A DNA stretch of 26,210 nucleotides from Anaerolineales bacterium (GTDB lineage: Bacteria > Chloroflexota > Anaerolineae > Anaerolineales > DRMV01). The stretch is taken from positions 1-26,210 of the forward strand of contig JALSPT010000227.1 in assembly GCA_026985785.1 (NCBI GenBank), in the 5' to 3' direction. Positions within the stretch are counted from its first letter, which is position 1. Every line of letters starts with the position of its first letter. This document shows, piece by piece, positions 6,541 through 14,971 of the stretch. A program made the translations under genes and the position numbers. The notes below the pieces were generated by a model that was not told where the DNA came from, ran no database searches, and saw only the letters and a program-made list of their open reading frames with translations.

Positions 6541-6945
6541 GCGCTTAGAGCCTATCCGGAAAATCTCACGGCTGATGTCATTGCGAGCCCCAACGGGGCG
6601 AAGCCATCCCCTCTTGGTAGGGGAGACTGCTTCGGCGGGCTGCGGCTACGTTTGACTTTTTACCTTCGTTGACTGACAAATCTCATCAAGTCAAGAGGGC
6701 TTCCGTGTTTGCTCTCTCCCTCCCCCCGCTTCGGCATCGCCGTAGCGACGCCGAAGCCGCCCCCTTTCCTCCCTTACTAAGGGAGGGAAGGGGGCAGATG
6801 AGCCGAGCACCAGCGAGGCTCATCGGGGGATAGGAGAGATTGGCTGATGGACAGCGTTTTGTCAGTCGATCAGCTTTTTACCGCATTTGTCAGCCCGCCT
6901 CGCAGTGACACACTTGCAGGGATTTTTCGGATAGATACTTAGCGC
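6541..6945. mobile_element. Outer miniature inverted-repeat element (405 bp, interrupted)
   Basis: The ends at 6541-6587 and 6899-6945 form 47-bp imperfect inverted repeats in exact register. The outer 25 bp match at 20 positions (both include CTATCCG and AAAATC) and the inner 11 bp, GTCATTGCGAG versus GTCACTGCGAG, match at 10. No transposase is encoded. About half of the length is a second element inserted at 6665-6873, leaving roughly 200 bp of original sequence. This is the structure of a non-autonomous, MITE-like element. I could not assign an insertion-sequence family or define an outer target duplication. Confidence 0.65.
6665..6873 (-). mobile_element. Hairpin-rich miniature element, copy 1 (nested)
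   Basis: This sequence of about 200 bp has inverted ends GACTGACAAA (6671-6680) and TTTGTCAGTC (6858-6867). Its reverse complement closely matches 22971-23169. The 9-bp direct repeat CTTTTTACC at 6656-6664 and 6874-6882 flanks it exactly and looks like a target-site duplication. Three hairpins lie in series: a GATGAGCC/GGCTCATC stem, a long CCCTCCCTT/AAGGGAGG stem and a CTTCGGC/GCCGAAG stem. It has no coding capacity. Confidence 0.7.
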
Positions 6946-7015
6946 CAAACGCTTCCGAAGGTCTCCGATGAGCGTTGCCTTCTCGAGTGCCCGCTGCAGG
7001 CAACGCCGCGGCGGT

Positions 7016-7030
7016 ATTTCGTATAGCCAT
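7016..7030. repeat. Direct repeat copy B
   Basis: This is an exact second copy of ATTTCGTATAGCCAT (6486-6500), lying 50 bp past the 3' end of the alcohol dehydrogenase gene. Confidence 0.6.
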
Positions 7031-7079
7031 CCCTATACACAATGCCTCTTCGGACGGTGGAATGTGGAGTAGGGCAGGG

Positions 7080-8084
7080 CTATCCGTGCGCTACCCGCAG
7101 CACGGCTTCGCCGTTGAAGCGGCTGTGTTTCATGTCCACCAGCGCCTGGTTGGCCTCTTCCAAGTCGTAAAGCCGAACCGTCGAGCGCACGGGTATCTCG
7201 GCGGCCAGTTTTAGGAATTCCACGCCGTCCTGGTAAGTGGCGTTGGCCACGCTGCGCAGGGTGCGCTCACCGTAGATGAGTGAGTAGGGCATGGTGGGGA
7301 TGTCACTCATGTAGATGGCGTTGATGGCCAAGGTGCCGCCGGGGCGGAGTTTTTTCAGGATGAGCGGCACCAGCCCGCCCGCGGGGGCAAAAATCACAGC
7401 GCGATCCAGCAGTGCAGGAGGCTCGTCTTCCGCGCCGCCCACCCACGCAGCCCCCAGTTCCAGCGCGTGGCGGCGGTGTTCCCCCGAGCGGGTAAACACG
7501 AACACCTCGCAGCCCCAGTGCCGCGCCACCTGGATGGCGAGATGGGCGCTGGCGCCAAAGCCGACCAGCCCCAGCCGCTCGCCGGGCTGGAGGTCGGCCT
7601 TGCGCAGCGAGCGGTAACCGATGATGCCTGCGCACAGCAGCGGCGCGGCTTGCTCGTCGGGGATGCTTTCCGGCATTGGCAAGACGAAGTCCACCGGGGC
7701 GATCATCGCCTCCGCGTAACCGCCATCGACGTGAAAGCCGGTGAACTGGGCGTTGGGGCACAGGTTTTCTTCGCCGCGACGGCAAAATTCGCATTGGCCG
7801 CAGGTGCGGTACAACCACGGCATGCCTACCCGCTGCCCCAACCACGACGAGGGCACGTCAGGCCCCACCGCGTCGATCACGCCGACCACCTGGTGGCCAG
7901 GGATGATCGGCAGACGGGGCGGGCGGATGTCGCCTTCCACGGTGTGCAAATCCGTATGGCACACGCCGCACACACTCACCCGTATCCGCACTTCTCCTGC
8001 TCCGGGGGTGGGTGTGGGTAGTTCGACCCATTCCAGCGGATGTTCTTCCGCCGGTGCGTGGTGCCGTAATTGCATGGCGCGCAT
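7080..8084 (-). CDS. Zinc-dependent alcohol dehydrogenase family protein
   Basis: This is a 334-aa medium-chain dehydrogenase/reductase. The GroES-like domain carries GVCHTDLH (catalytic-zinc Cys). It has GHQVVG where most relatives have GHE; the Q in place of the zinc-shell Glu marks a subgroup of the family. The structural zinc site is CGQCEFC plus a fourth Cys in GEENLC. The nucleotide-binding loop is GFGASAHLAIQVA. Expected activity is NAD(P)-linked alcohol/aldehyde interconversion; the substrate is unknown. The ATG at 8084 was chosen because GGAGG lies five bases before it and the protein then begins at the usual point (MRAMQL). In-frame ATGs at 8096 and 8168 have poor ribosome sites. 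It appears to be a single-gene unit, with repeats on both sides. Confidence 0.85.
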   Translation of the reverse strand: MRAMQLRHHAPAEEHPLEWVELPTPTPGAGEVRIRVSVCGVCHTDLHTVEGDIRPPRLPIIPGHQVVGVIDAVGPDVPSSWLGQRVGMPWLYRTCGQCEFCRRGEENLCPNAQFTGFHVDGGYAEAMIAPVDFVLPMPESIPDEQAAPLLCAGIIGYRSLRKADLQPGERLGLVGFGASAHLAIQVARHWGCEVFVFTRSGEHRRHALELGAAWVGGAEDEPPALLDRAVIFAPAGGLVPLILKKLRPGGTLAINAIYMSDIPTMPYSLIYGERTLRSVANATYQDGVEFLKLAAEIPVRSTVRLYDLEEANQALVDMKHSRFNGEAVLRVAHG

Positions 8085-8168
8085 AGCCGCCTCCATGGAT
8101 TGAAAGTGGCGGGGTGGAGGGACCACCTCGCGAAGATGGTGGTGCCCTGAAAATTGGGCATCTTTCAT

Positions 8169-8430
8169 CTCTTAATTTTAGCACGCTAAGCGTAGCCAAT
8201 CGCCGCGCGTGGCGCCGCTCTTTGCCCCGGGAAACTACAGAGGCCACAGAGAGCCACAGAAAGCACTGAGGGTGTGGATGCGTTGCGTCGTGGCGTGGTG
8301 GCGTCGTGCCGACCACCGATGACGCCGATTTTCGCCGATGTTTTTTCGGTGTCCTTCGGTGCCCATCGGTGGATGGAGTATGGGCGAGCGGCGGTTCGTC
8401 CTAAACAGGGCATAACCACGTAACCACTTT
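8169..8430. other. Intergenic repeat-rich stretch
   Basis: No gene was found here. Three imperfect 9-10 bp tandem units built on CCACAGA lie at 8237-8265. CCACCGATG (8313-8321) and CATCGGTGG (8364-8372) form a perfect 9-bp inverted repeat, with several CGATG and TCGGTG copies between. These look like remnants of dispersed repeats. Confidence 0.5.
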
Positions 8431-8598
8431 TTGCTCAATGTGATTGACGATGATACCGGCCATTATTTGACGGATACCAAGGGAAACCCCTACGATCGTA
8501 AGGTGATTGAGGCGAAGGTGTATCTGGATGCGGACAACACTTTCTCGACCGTCCAGCCGGGCAATTTCGGCGGGGAATACTCTTGCCAAAAGTCTTAA
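8431..8598 (+). pseudogene. Orphan 3' gene remnant
   Basis: A 55-codon frame beginning LLNVIDDDTGHYLTD and ending GGEYSCQKS has the composition of real protein (Asp/Gly/Tyr-rich, no low complexity). It has no start codon with a ribosome site, and a stop lies shortly upstream at 8413-8415. It looks like the C-terminal end of a gene whose 5' part has been lost, possibly through the repeats at 8169-8430. I do not recognise the family. The first codons of the next gene's open frame overlap it out of frame. Confidence 0.35.
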
Positions 8599-8662
8599 TC
8601 TGGATTATCATAACCTCGGTTATCGTATCGGGACGGGCCTTGTCCTTTGTCTTTGGGATGTC

Positions 8663-10186
8663 ATGCCTATGCCTGCTACCGCTTCTTCTTTCGTTGGCCG
8701 CCGTCGCGAAATGGCGTTGCTCGAAAACTTGTGGCGTCGTCCCCAGGCGGCGTTTTTTGTGCTCTATGGCCGCCGTCGCGTGGGCAAGACGCGTTTGCTG
8801 TGGGAGTGGATGCAGACGCACCCCGAAGACGTGCTCTATTGGGCTGCCGAACCTTCCAGCGAGAGCGACCAGCGGCGCGCCTTTTCTCAGGCTGTGTATC
8901 GCTTCTTTCACCCCGGTGGGGGAGAGGTGGCGGTGTGGTACCCAACCTGGCGGGCGGCGTTTGAGGCCTTTGGCGAATTGGCCGCCCAGCGCGGCCGCCG
9001 GGTGGCGTTGGTGATCGACGAGTTCACCTACTTGCTGGAGCACGGCCCCCGCGTCGCCGGCGCGTTGCAGCACGCCTGGGATCATACCCTCAGCCGCGGC
9101 AATCTCATGCTGGTCATCTCCGGCTCACACCTGGGGATGGTGGTGCGGGACGTGCTTTCGCCGCAGGGGCCGCTGTACGGTCGGGCAACCGCCGCGCTGC
9201 GCCTGCCGCCGCTGCCTTATCCCGCCACGCGGGAGGCTTTCCCACACTACGATGCCGAAGCGCGGGTCGCGCTGTATGCCGTGGTAGGCGGCGTGCCTGC
9301 CTATTGGGTCTATTGGGACCCCGAAGTCTCCTTCCAGCAGAACCTCAAGGCTTTTGTCGCCCATGCCGCGCTTTCGTTGAGCGATGAGCCGCGTTTTTTG
9401 TTGCAGGATTACATCCGCGAGACCGGCAATTATTATGCCATTCTGAGCGCCATCGCTCGCGGCGCACATACCCCTGCCGAAATTCGCCGCGCTTCCGACC
9501 TGCCAGGCGGGCATGTGAGCCGCTACCTGGAATCGCTGCTGGAAACCGGCTACGTCGAGCGCCGCCGTTCGCTGTCCGCACCGCCCAACAGCCGCCAGGG
9601 GCGCTATCACCTCACCGATCCGTTCCTGCGCTTCTACTTCCGCTTCATTAGCCCTTACCGCAGCCAGATTGCCGCCGGTGTGCACGAGCCGCTGATGAGC
9701 GAGCTACGCCGCCATTTGCTAGATTTCATCGGCGCGTACACCTGGGAGGAGATTGCCCGCCTGTGGACGCTGCACGCTGGCAGCCGGGGCGTGTTGCCGT
9801 TTCAGCCGCTGGAGGTGGGCGCGGCCTGGACACGGCATGCTCAGGTGGATGTGGTTGGTTGGAACCCTCGCGAGCGCACGCTCATCTTGGGCGAGTGCAA
9901 ATGGTCGCCGCGGCCGGTGGGGCCTCAAGTGCTGGAACGGCTGGTGGCGCGCACGGAGGAGGTGTTGCCGCGGGAGAAAAAATGGCGGGTGCATTTCGTG
10001 CTCTTCGCCCGCCGGGGCTGGACGAGGGAAACCGAGACCCTGGCTGCCCGCTTGCGACGCGAGCCGCCCAGTGGCGATCGTTGGCAGGGGACAGGTGTCA
10101 CCCTGGTCAGTTTGCCCACTCTTGACGATCAGTTGTGGCAATGGCAGCGTACCCCGCCGCCCGCTGGAGGGGATATCCCCTTTTAG
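8663..10186 (+). CDS. Archaeal-type ATPase with DUF234 C-terminal domain
   Basis: This 507-aa protein opens with FVGRRREMALLE. Walker A GRRRVGKTRLL is near residue 36 and the Walker B-like VALVIDEFTYLLE is near 117, as in the archaeal ATPase family (PF01637). A winged-helix segment follows (PGGHVSRYLESLLETGYVERR). The C-terminal DUF234-type domain contains ILGECKWSPRPVGPQVLERL near residue 410, resembling a nuclease-like fold with E and K positions. The family is common in archaea and thermophilic bacteria, often as isolated accessory genes, and its function is not established. The open frame reaches back to 8507, but the conserved start of the domain favours ATG 8663 (or 8669). No strong ribosome site is visible. 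Confidence 0.8.
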   Translation: MPMPATASSFVGRRREMALLENLWRRPQAAFFVLYGRRRVGKTRLLWEWMQTHPEDVLYWAAEPSSESDQRRAFSQAVYRFFHPGGGEVAVWYPTWRAAFEAFGELAAQRGRRVALVIDEFTYLLEHGPRVAGALQHAWDHTLSRGNLMLVISGSHLGMVVRDVLSPQGPLYGRATAALRLPPLPYPATREAFPHYDAEARVALYAVVGGVPAYWVYWDPEVSFQQNLKAFVAHAALSLSDEPRFLLQDYIRETGNYYAILSAIARGAHTPAEIRRASDLPGGHVSRYLESLLETGYVERRRSLSAPPNSRQGRYHLTDPFLRFYFRFISPYRSQIAAGVHEPLMSELRRHLLDFIGAYTWEEIARLWTLHAGSRGVLPFQPLEVGAAWTRHAQVDVVGWNPRERTLILGECKWSPRPVGPQVLERLVARTEEVLPREKKWRVHFVLFARRGWTRETETLAARLRREPPSGDRWQGTGVTLVSLPTLDDQLWQWQRTPPPAGGDIPF

Positions 10187-10220
10187 ACTGCCTTCAGTCG
10201 GTGTAGATTCCCCTGGCCGG

Positions 10221-11393
10221 ATGGTGTCAATGATGCATTACAACTTTCCCCTCTTTTTTCGCCTGCTGTACCGGAGTTTCTTCCGCAGCCGCAACACGCC
10301 GGGGCGGCTGTGCCCTCACCGCTGGGGTTTCTTGCTGGGCACGGTGTTGTTCGCTTACCCGTTGGTGGAGATCGTGCATCGCGTGGCCTGGCTACTGGAC
10401 GAGGTGTTTTACCGCCGTTATCGGCAGGAGGCTGTCGAGGCCCCTGTTTTCATCGTCGCGCCGCACCGCTCGGCGACCACGTTGCTGTTCGAGACGCTGG
10501 CGCGCGACCCCCAGTTCTCGGCGCTCAAACTGTGGGAAAGTGCGCTTGCTCCGGCGGTGGTGGAGCGCAAGGCCGTTTGGGCGCTGTTGACCTTGGATCG
10601 GCGGATAGGTGCGCCCCTGCGGCGGTTGTTGGACATGATGGGCCGCAGGATGGCGAGCGCGCCGCAGGCGCAGGCGCTTTACCGCGCCCATCGCCCGCGC
10701 CTCACCGGCGTGGAGGAAGAAACCATGCTCTTCCTGCACATTGCCGGTTCTTACGATTTGTTGGCCTTTTTCCCTTTCGTAGACGCGCTGGCCGAGTACG
10801 CCGATTACCACCGGCGGGTGCCCGAAGCGCGTCGGCGGCGCGATATGGCTTATTATCGCAGCATGATTCAGCGTCACCATACCGCCCATCCCGGCAGGCG
10901 TCACCTTGCCAAAGTGCCCACCCTTGCGCCTGCTATTCCGGATGTGCTTTCGGTTTTTCCGGACGCCAGGTTCATCCACCTCGTGCGTCACCCTTACGAG
11001 GTTATTCCCTCGGCCATGACGCTGTGGTACGGTCACTGGCGAATGAACGGCTGCCCTGACCACTACCGGCGTGAAGCGCGTGTCATCGCGGAGGTGTATT
11101 GCTTGTGGTACCGCCGCCTGCACGAAGACCTGGCACACCTGCCGCCGCAGCGTTACATTCGGGTGCACTATCGGGCATTGACTGCGGACCTCGGCGCGAC
11201 GGTGCGCCGGATATATCAGCAGTTGGATCTGCCGCTCTCGGCGGAGATGGCAGCCTATCTCGACGAGCAGACGCCGCGGGCGCGGGCGTACCGACCCCGC
11301 AACGCTTATACGCTGGAACAATGGGGTTTGAGGCGAGAGGAGATTGCCGAAATGTGTCGTGAAGTGGGTAAAATGTACGGGTTTGCGTTGTGA
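10221..11393 (+). CDS. Sulfotransferase family protein
   Basis: This 390-aa protein has the PAPS-dependent sulfotransferase signatures. FIVAPHRSATTLLFETLARD near residue 75 is the 5'-phosphosulfate loop, normally PRSGTT; here the pattern is HRSATT. RFIHLVRHPYEVIPSAM near residue 250 is the 3'-phosphate loop. A hydrophobic segment near residues 33-50 (GFLLGTVLFAYPLVEIVHRVAWLL) could anchor it to the membrane. The acceptor is unknown; many bacterial members modify lipids, glycans or small molecules. ATG 10221 and ATGs 10230/10233 are all possible and none has a good ribosome site. It follows the ATPase gene by 34 bp and may be co-transcribed with it. Confidence 0.8.
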   Translation: MVSMMHYNFPLFFRLLYRSFFRSRNTPGRLCPHRWGFLLGTVLFAYPLVEIVHRVAWLLDEVFYRRYRQEAVEAPVFIVAPHRSATTLLFETLARDPQFSALKLWESALAPAVVERKAVWALLTLDRRIGAPLRRLLDMMGRRMASAPQAQALYRAHRPRLTGVEEETMLFLHIAGSYDLLAFFPFVDALAEYADYHRRVPEARRRRDMAYYRSMIQRHHTAHPGRRHLAKVPTLAPAIPDVLSVFPDARFIHLVRHPYEVIPSAMTLWYGHWRMNGCPDHYRREARVIAEVYCLWYRRLHEDLAHLPPQRYIRVHYRALTADLGATVRRIYQQLDLPLSAEMAAYLDEQTPRARAYRPRNAYTLEQWGLRREEIAEMCREVGKMYGFAL

Positions 11394-11637
11394 GTTTTTT
11401 GCAGGTTGTAATTTATCAAAAGCGTAATGAAGAAAGCGGTTATCTTGTGCCCACCACCGTACCAGCCAGGGATGGATCGTTTCAAAATAGGTGAGGTGAG
11501 GAAGCCCAGGGAGTTGTTTCTCGTTTGAATCTTTATATGCTCCCATGAATCTCTGTATGCTCCCACTTGATTTTTTTCGCAAATTCGTCTACGCTTAGGC
11601 TGGTTGTGGTCATGAACACTTCTCCCCCGTAGGTGAC
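11394..11637. other. AT-richer intergenic region upstream of the BTAD regulator
   Basis: This 244-bp gap is clearly more AT-rich than its surroundings. It holds the tandem 20-bp repeats at 11527-11566. No terminator hairpin for the sulfotransferase gene and no convincing small gene are seen. Confidence 0.5.
11527..11566. repeat. Tandem 20-bp repeat, possible operator
   Basis: Two adjacent 20-bp units, each of the form GAATCTNTNTATGCTCCCAN, match at 17 of 20 positions. They lie 72-111 bp upstream of the regulator start. The geometry suits tandem binding of a dimer or an autoregulatory site. Confidence 0.5.
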
Positions 11638-14600
11638 ATGGCGAATCGCACCCCTGCTTCAGAGGAATTCCCCCTGCTCCTCACCAAAATCCAGGTGCCG
11701 CGTCGGCCTCCGGGTGTGTTACGTCGCACTCGGCTGGTGGAACGATTGCATCAGAACCTCCACCGCCGCCTGACCTTCATTACGGCGCCCGCGGGTTTTG
11801 GCAAAACCACCCTGCTGGTCGATTTTGCTGCCGAAGCGCCTGCCAGGGTGGGATGGTATCACGTCACCGCCGAGGATAGAGACCTGCGGCGTTTTGTGCG
11901 TTACCTTGCCGGGGCCTTCCTGCAGGTGTTCCCTCACATGCGGGACGTGCTGGCCGACTTGCTGGAAGGCGTGCTACCGGCGCAAAACCCCGTGGCCCTG
12001 GCAGGGTGGTTGAACAACCTGCTTGCGGAGCATGTTGATGATTTTACGCTCCTTGTGATCGATGATTACCACCTGGTGGGGGAGCAGCAAGAGGTGGTGG
12101 ACTTTGTGGAGGCATGGCTGGAGCACCTGCCTGACCAAGTGCGCTTGCTGATTGCTTCGCGCAGCGTGTATGGCATTCCTACCACCCGCCTGTATCTACG
12201 GAATGAACTCGGCTTGATAGGTCCTGAAGACCTGCGCTTCACCGCGGAAGAACTGCGCGCCCTCGCGCGGCTGGCTTACGACGTCGACCTGCCGCTGGAT
12301 TATGCCACCGATCTGGCCGCCCGCACCGATGGGTGGATTATCGCCATGCTCCTCGCCATCCGCCTGCGCACCGAAGGCAGCCTTCCCCTCATCCACGGGG
12401 AGCGTGAGGAATTGTACGCCTTTTTGGCTGAAGAGGTGCTCAGGCATCTGCCGCCCTATCTGGTGGATTTTTTGCTGAAGACCAGCCTTTTTGACGAATT
12501 CGATGTGGCCCTCTGTGAGGAAGTGTTGCAAGAGCCAAACGCGGCGGCATACTTGCGGGAGGTTGAAAACCGCAATTTGTTCGTCACGCGCGTGGATACG
12601 CATGAGGGCGCCGTGTATCGGTATCATCAATTGTTTGCGGATTTTCTGCAAAGCCGCTTGCAGGCCGAGGCACTGGAAGACCGCGTGGCGCTGCACGCCC
12701 GGGCAGCGCGGTGGTTTTGGGAGCGGGGCGATGTGGAGCGGGCTGTGGCTCATCGGTTGGCGGCTGGCGATCGGGAAGGCGCGGCAGAATGGATGGACGC
12801 GGCGGCACGCGAAGCGTTTGTAAACGGCCACCTTGATCTGCTCGCGCACTGGGTGGCCCTGCTGGAAAGGCCGGTTGACCTGCGCCCCCGCGCCCCGCGC
12901 CTTTTGCTTTACCATGCCAAGGCATTGGGCAACCAGCAGCGTTTTGCCGAGAGCGATGCGTTGCTGGCTCTGGCGCAGCCGGTCCTGGCGCAGGAACAAG
13001 ATGATTTGCTGTGGGCTAATCTGCTGGAGGCCCAGGGGCTCAATGCCTATATGCGGCGCGACTATGCGCGGGCGGCGAAATTGGCTCGCCGTGCCAGCGA
13101 AGCGTTGCGTCAACTGGAGGGAGGGCTGTGGGAAAGAGAGATGCGCTTTGCTCAGTCGCGACGGGTGGAAGCCCTGGCAACCTATTACCTGGGGCGGCGC
13201 AACGAGGCATTGCGTAAATTAGAGAGGGTGGTGCATGATCTGAAGGCGTTGGGTGGGGCCACGGGGCGCGAACGACAGGAAAAGGCGTACAACACGGCGG
13301 TAGTGTTGCAGGACCTGGGGGTGCTCTATTTCCAGGAAGGGCGTCTGAGCGATGCCTTGCGGGCTTTTAGCGAAGTGCGGGATATCTGGCGCACCCACCA
13401 TCTGAACCCCGTTGAGTTTCCGGCCATCTTGAATAACCTCGCGTTTCTGTACCATCGCAGCGGGCAGCAAGAAATGGCGTTGCGCACTTATTTGGAAGCC
13501 GCCGAGGTGGCGCGCAAGCAGGGCTCGCCTAACCTGGCGGCTGTGCTCTCGGGCATTGGCGAGATTTATTACGAGGAAGAACGGTGGGAAGAGGCCTACA
13601 AGACCCTCCAAGAAGCGCTGGCCGTGGCGCAACGGCGCCAGGCGACCGAATCCCTCGCGGCAGCCCATCGGGGGATGGCAAAACTGTGGGCTGCTCGCGG
13701 CCGTTTTTCCATGGCTTTTGAGCATTTGCGGCAGGCTGCCATGTTGCTGGGGCATTCCCAGAAAAGCGCCTGGTATGCGGCCTGGCAGGGGCGCTTGTAT
13801 TGGCTGCTGGGCGACGAAAAGGCGGCTTTGGAGTCGCTTTTGCCGCTTTTGGCCTCGCGCGACGAGAGCCTTTCGCAGGAAGACGAAGCGCGCATCTTGT
13901 TGCTGACGGCGGCGTTGCTGGCCGACCAGGGGGAAACCGAGCGCCCCTTGCACTTGTTGCAGCGCGCGCTGGAGATCATCGCCCGCTTGGGGTATGTGTA
14001 TTTCCTGCGGGTTGAGGCACGCCGGTTGCGCACATTTTTGCGGGGGATGTCTGCTCGCTTGTCGCACCCTGTCTTGGAGGAATTGACGCGTTTGGGGCAA
14101 CCGCCTTTGGCGCTTGCCCCGGAGACCTCTCCGCAGGCTGCCTGGCCTCTTTTGGTGGTGCATGGTTTTGGCGTGGGGGAAGTGTGGTGGGGTGGGGAGC
14201 GGATTGGGCGTGCAGCCTGGCGGGCGGTGGGTGCGCGGGCGTTGTTTTTCTTCATCCTCGATCGCGGCCCGGTGCGCAAAGAGGAGATTGCCCTGGCCTT
14301 TTGGCCGGACTTTTCGCTGGCAAAGGTAAACAGCAATCTTCACGCCACCTTGTGGCGGGTGCGGCGGGCTTTGGGTGGCAAGCACTTCATCCGAGTGGAG
14401 GAGGGGCGCTATCGTCTGCACCCTGATCTGCAGGTGCGCTATGATGTCGCCGAATTCGAACAAATGCTGAGAGAGGCTTCTACGCTTACGGAGCCGAAAG
14501 AGCGGCGTCAGTTGTTGACCCGTGCAGTGTGGCTTTACGGCGGCGATTTCCTGGAGGATATGGACTTCCCCTGGGTGAGTGAGCGGCGCTATGAGTTGCT

Positions 14601-14868
14601 GCGCCGATATGGGGAAGCCCTGGCATGGTTGATCGAGGACGCGATGCATCGCCGTGCATGGCAGGAAGCCCTGAAGTGGCTTGAGCCTGCATTGGTTGCA
14701 GAACCTTATAACGATCGCTGGCATCTTTACCGTTTGCAGTGTCTGGTGGCTACAGGGAAGCCTTCCCGTGCCCGCGCCTATTATCGGGATTACCGACGCC
14801 GCCTGAAAAAGGAGTTGGGGGTGGAGCCAGATCAGGCTTTGCGGCGCTTTGTGGAGTCTCTGCAATGA
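11638..14868 (+). CDS. MalT-like STAND ATPase transcriptional regulator with BTAD domain
   Basis: This 1076-aa signalling regulator has several domains. An NTPase region carries APAGFGKTTLL (Walker A, about 50-60) and LLVIDDYHLV (Walker B, about 140), as in MalT/STAND proteins. A TPR-rich middle runs from about 400 to 790. An OmpR/SARP-type winged helix lies around 840-930 (FWPDFSLAKVNSNLHATLWR), and the C-terminal BTAD lies at about 935-1076, ending with the typical KELGVEPDQAL. Such proteins are thought to bind an inducer in the TPR region and activate promoters after ATP-driven assembly. AGGTGAC precedes the ATG closely. The 3' end has its own terminator, and the peptide operon follows in the same direction, so it is a plausible target. 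That link is an inference. Confidence 0.9.
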   Translation: MANRTPASEEFPLLLTKIQVPRRPPGVLRRTRLVERLHQNLHRRLTFITAPAGFGKTTLLVDFAAEAPARVGWYHVTAEDRDLRRFVRYLAGAFLQVFPHMRDVLADLLEGVLPAQNPVALAGWLNNLLAEHVDDFTLLVIDDYHLVGEQQEVVDFVEAWLEHLPDQVRLLIASRSVYGIPTTRLYLRNELGLIGPEDLRFTAEELRALARLAYDVDLPLDYATDLAARTDGWIIAMLLAIRLRTEGSLPLIHGEREELYAFLAEEVLRHLPPYLVDFLLKTSLFDEFDVALCEEVLQEPNAAAYLREVENRNLFVTRVDTHEGAVYRYHQLFADFLQSRLQAEALEDRVALHARAARWFWERGDVERAVAHRLAAGDREGAAEWMDAAAREAFVNGHLDLLAHWVALLERPVDLRPRAPRLLLYHAKALGNQQRFAESDALLALAQPVLAQEQDDLLWANLLEAQGLNAYMRRDYARAAKLARRASEALRQLEGGLWEREMRFAQSRRVEALATYYLGRRNEALRKLERVVHDLKALGGATGRERQEKAYNTAVVLQDLGVLYFQEGRLSDALRAFSEVRDIWRTHHLNPVEFPAILNNLAFLYHRSGQQEMALRTYLEAAEVARKQGSPNLAAVLSGIGEIYYEEERWEEAYKTLQEALAVAQRRQATESLAAAHRGMAKLWAARGRFSMAFEHLRQAAMLLGHSQKSAWYAAWQGRLYWLLGDEKAALESLLPLLASRDESLSQEDEARILLLTAALLADQGETERPLHLLQRALEIIARLGYVYFLRVEARRLRTFLRGMSARLSHPVLEELTRLGQPPLALAPETSPQAAWPLLVVHGFGVGEVWWGGERIGRAAWRAVGARALFFFILDRGPVRKEEIALAFWPDFSLAKVNSNLHATLWRVRRALGGKHFIRVEEGRYRLHPDLQVRYDVAEFEQMLREASTLTEPKERRQLLTRAVWLYGGDFLEDMDFPWVSERRYELLRRYGEALAWLIEDAMHRRAWQEALKWLEPALVAEPYNDRWHLYRLQCLVATGKPSRARAYYRDYRRRLKKELGVEPDQALRRFVESLQ

Positions 14869-14907
14869 GCCGTTAGGAGATGGATGACCAGGGGAAACAC
14901 ACGCGCG

Positions 14908-14929
14908 AACCGCCACATGGCGGTTTTTT
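14908..14929 (+). terminator. Intrinsic terminator of the BTAD regulator
   Basis: The stem AACCGCCA/TGGCGGTT with a two-base loop is followed by a run of six T residues. It lies 40 bp after the stop codon. Confidence 0.88.
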
Positions 14930-14935
14930 GTCATT

Positions 14936-14971
14936 TGTTCAGAAGGCTGTTCATAGGGCGGGGGGTAAGAT
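14936..14971 (+). promoter_or_regulatory. Candidate activator-type promoter of the peptide operon
   Basis: Two TGTTCA direct repeats (14936-14941, 14948-14953) start 12 bp apart and lie 12 bp before a TAAGAT -10-like hexamer (14966-14971). No good -35 is present. SARP/BTAD activators bind direct repeats at such positions in place of a -35, so this may be a target of the upstream regulator. The spacing of 12 rather than 11 bp weakens the case. Confidence 0.35.

Larger units (their letters stand above)
6317..7079. other. Gene-poor repeat region
   Basis: This 763-bp stretch between two minus-strand genes holds no convincing protein gene. It contains palindromic site 5, a 15-bp direct repeat pair (6486-6500, 7016-7030), and a miniature element with a second one nested in it (6541-6945). 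A loose inverted repeat, GCGTTGCC/GGCAACGC, lies at about 6973-7006. Confidence 0.7.

Noticed and set aside
6541..6945. Repeat region as a CRISPR array or tRNA/rRNA gene
   Set aside because: There are no regularly spaced repeats with unique spacers and no tRNA cloverleaf. Inverted ends and a target duplication explain it as miniature elements.
8507..8662. Upstream extension of the archaeal-type ATPase to 8507
   Set aside because: The added residues lack family similarity and overlap the better-looking reading frame of the gene remnant at 8431-8598. The conserved domain begins at FVGRRREM just after 8663.
10392..11582. Long minus-strand open frame opposite the sulfotransferase gene
   Set aside because: It has no family motif and no ribosome site, and the plus-strand sulfotransferase motifs explain the region.
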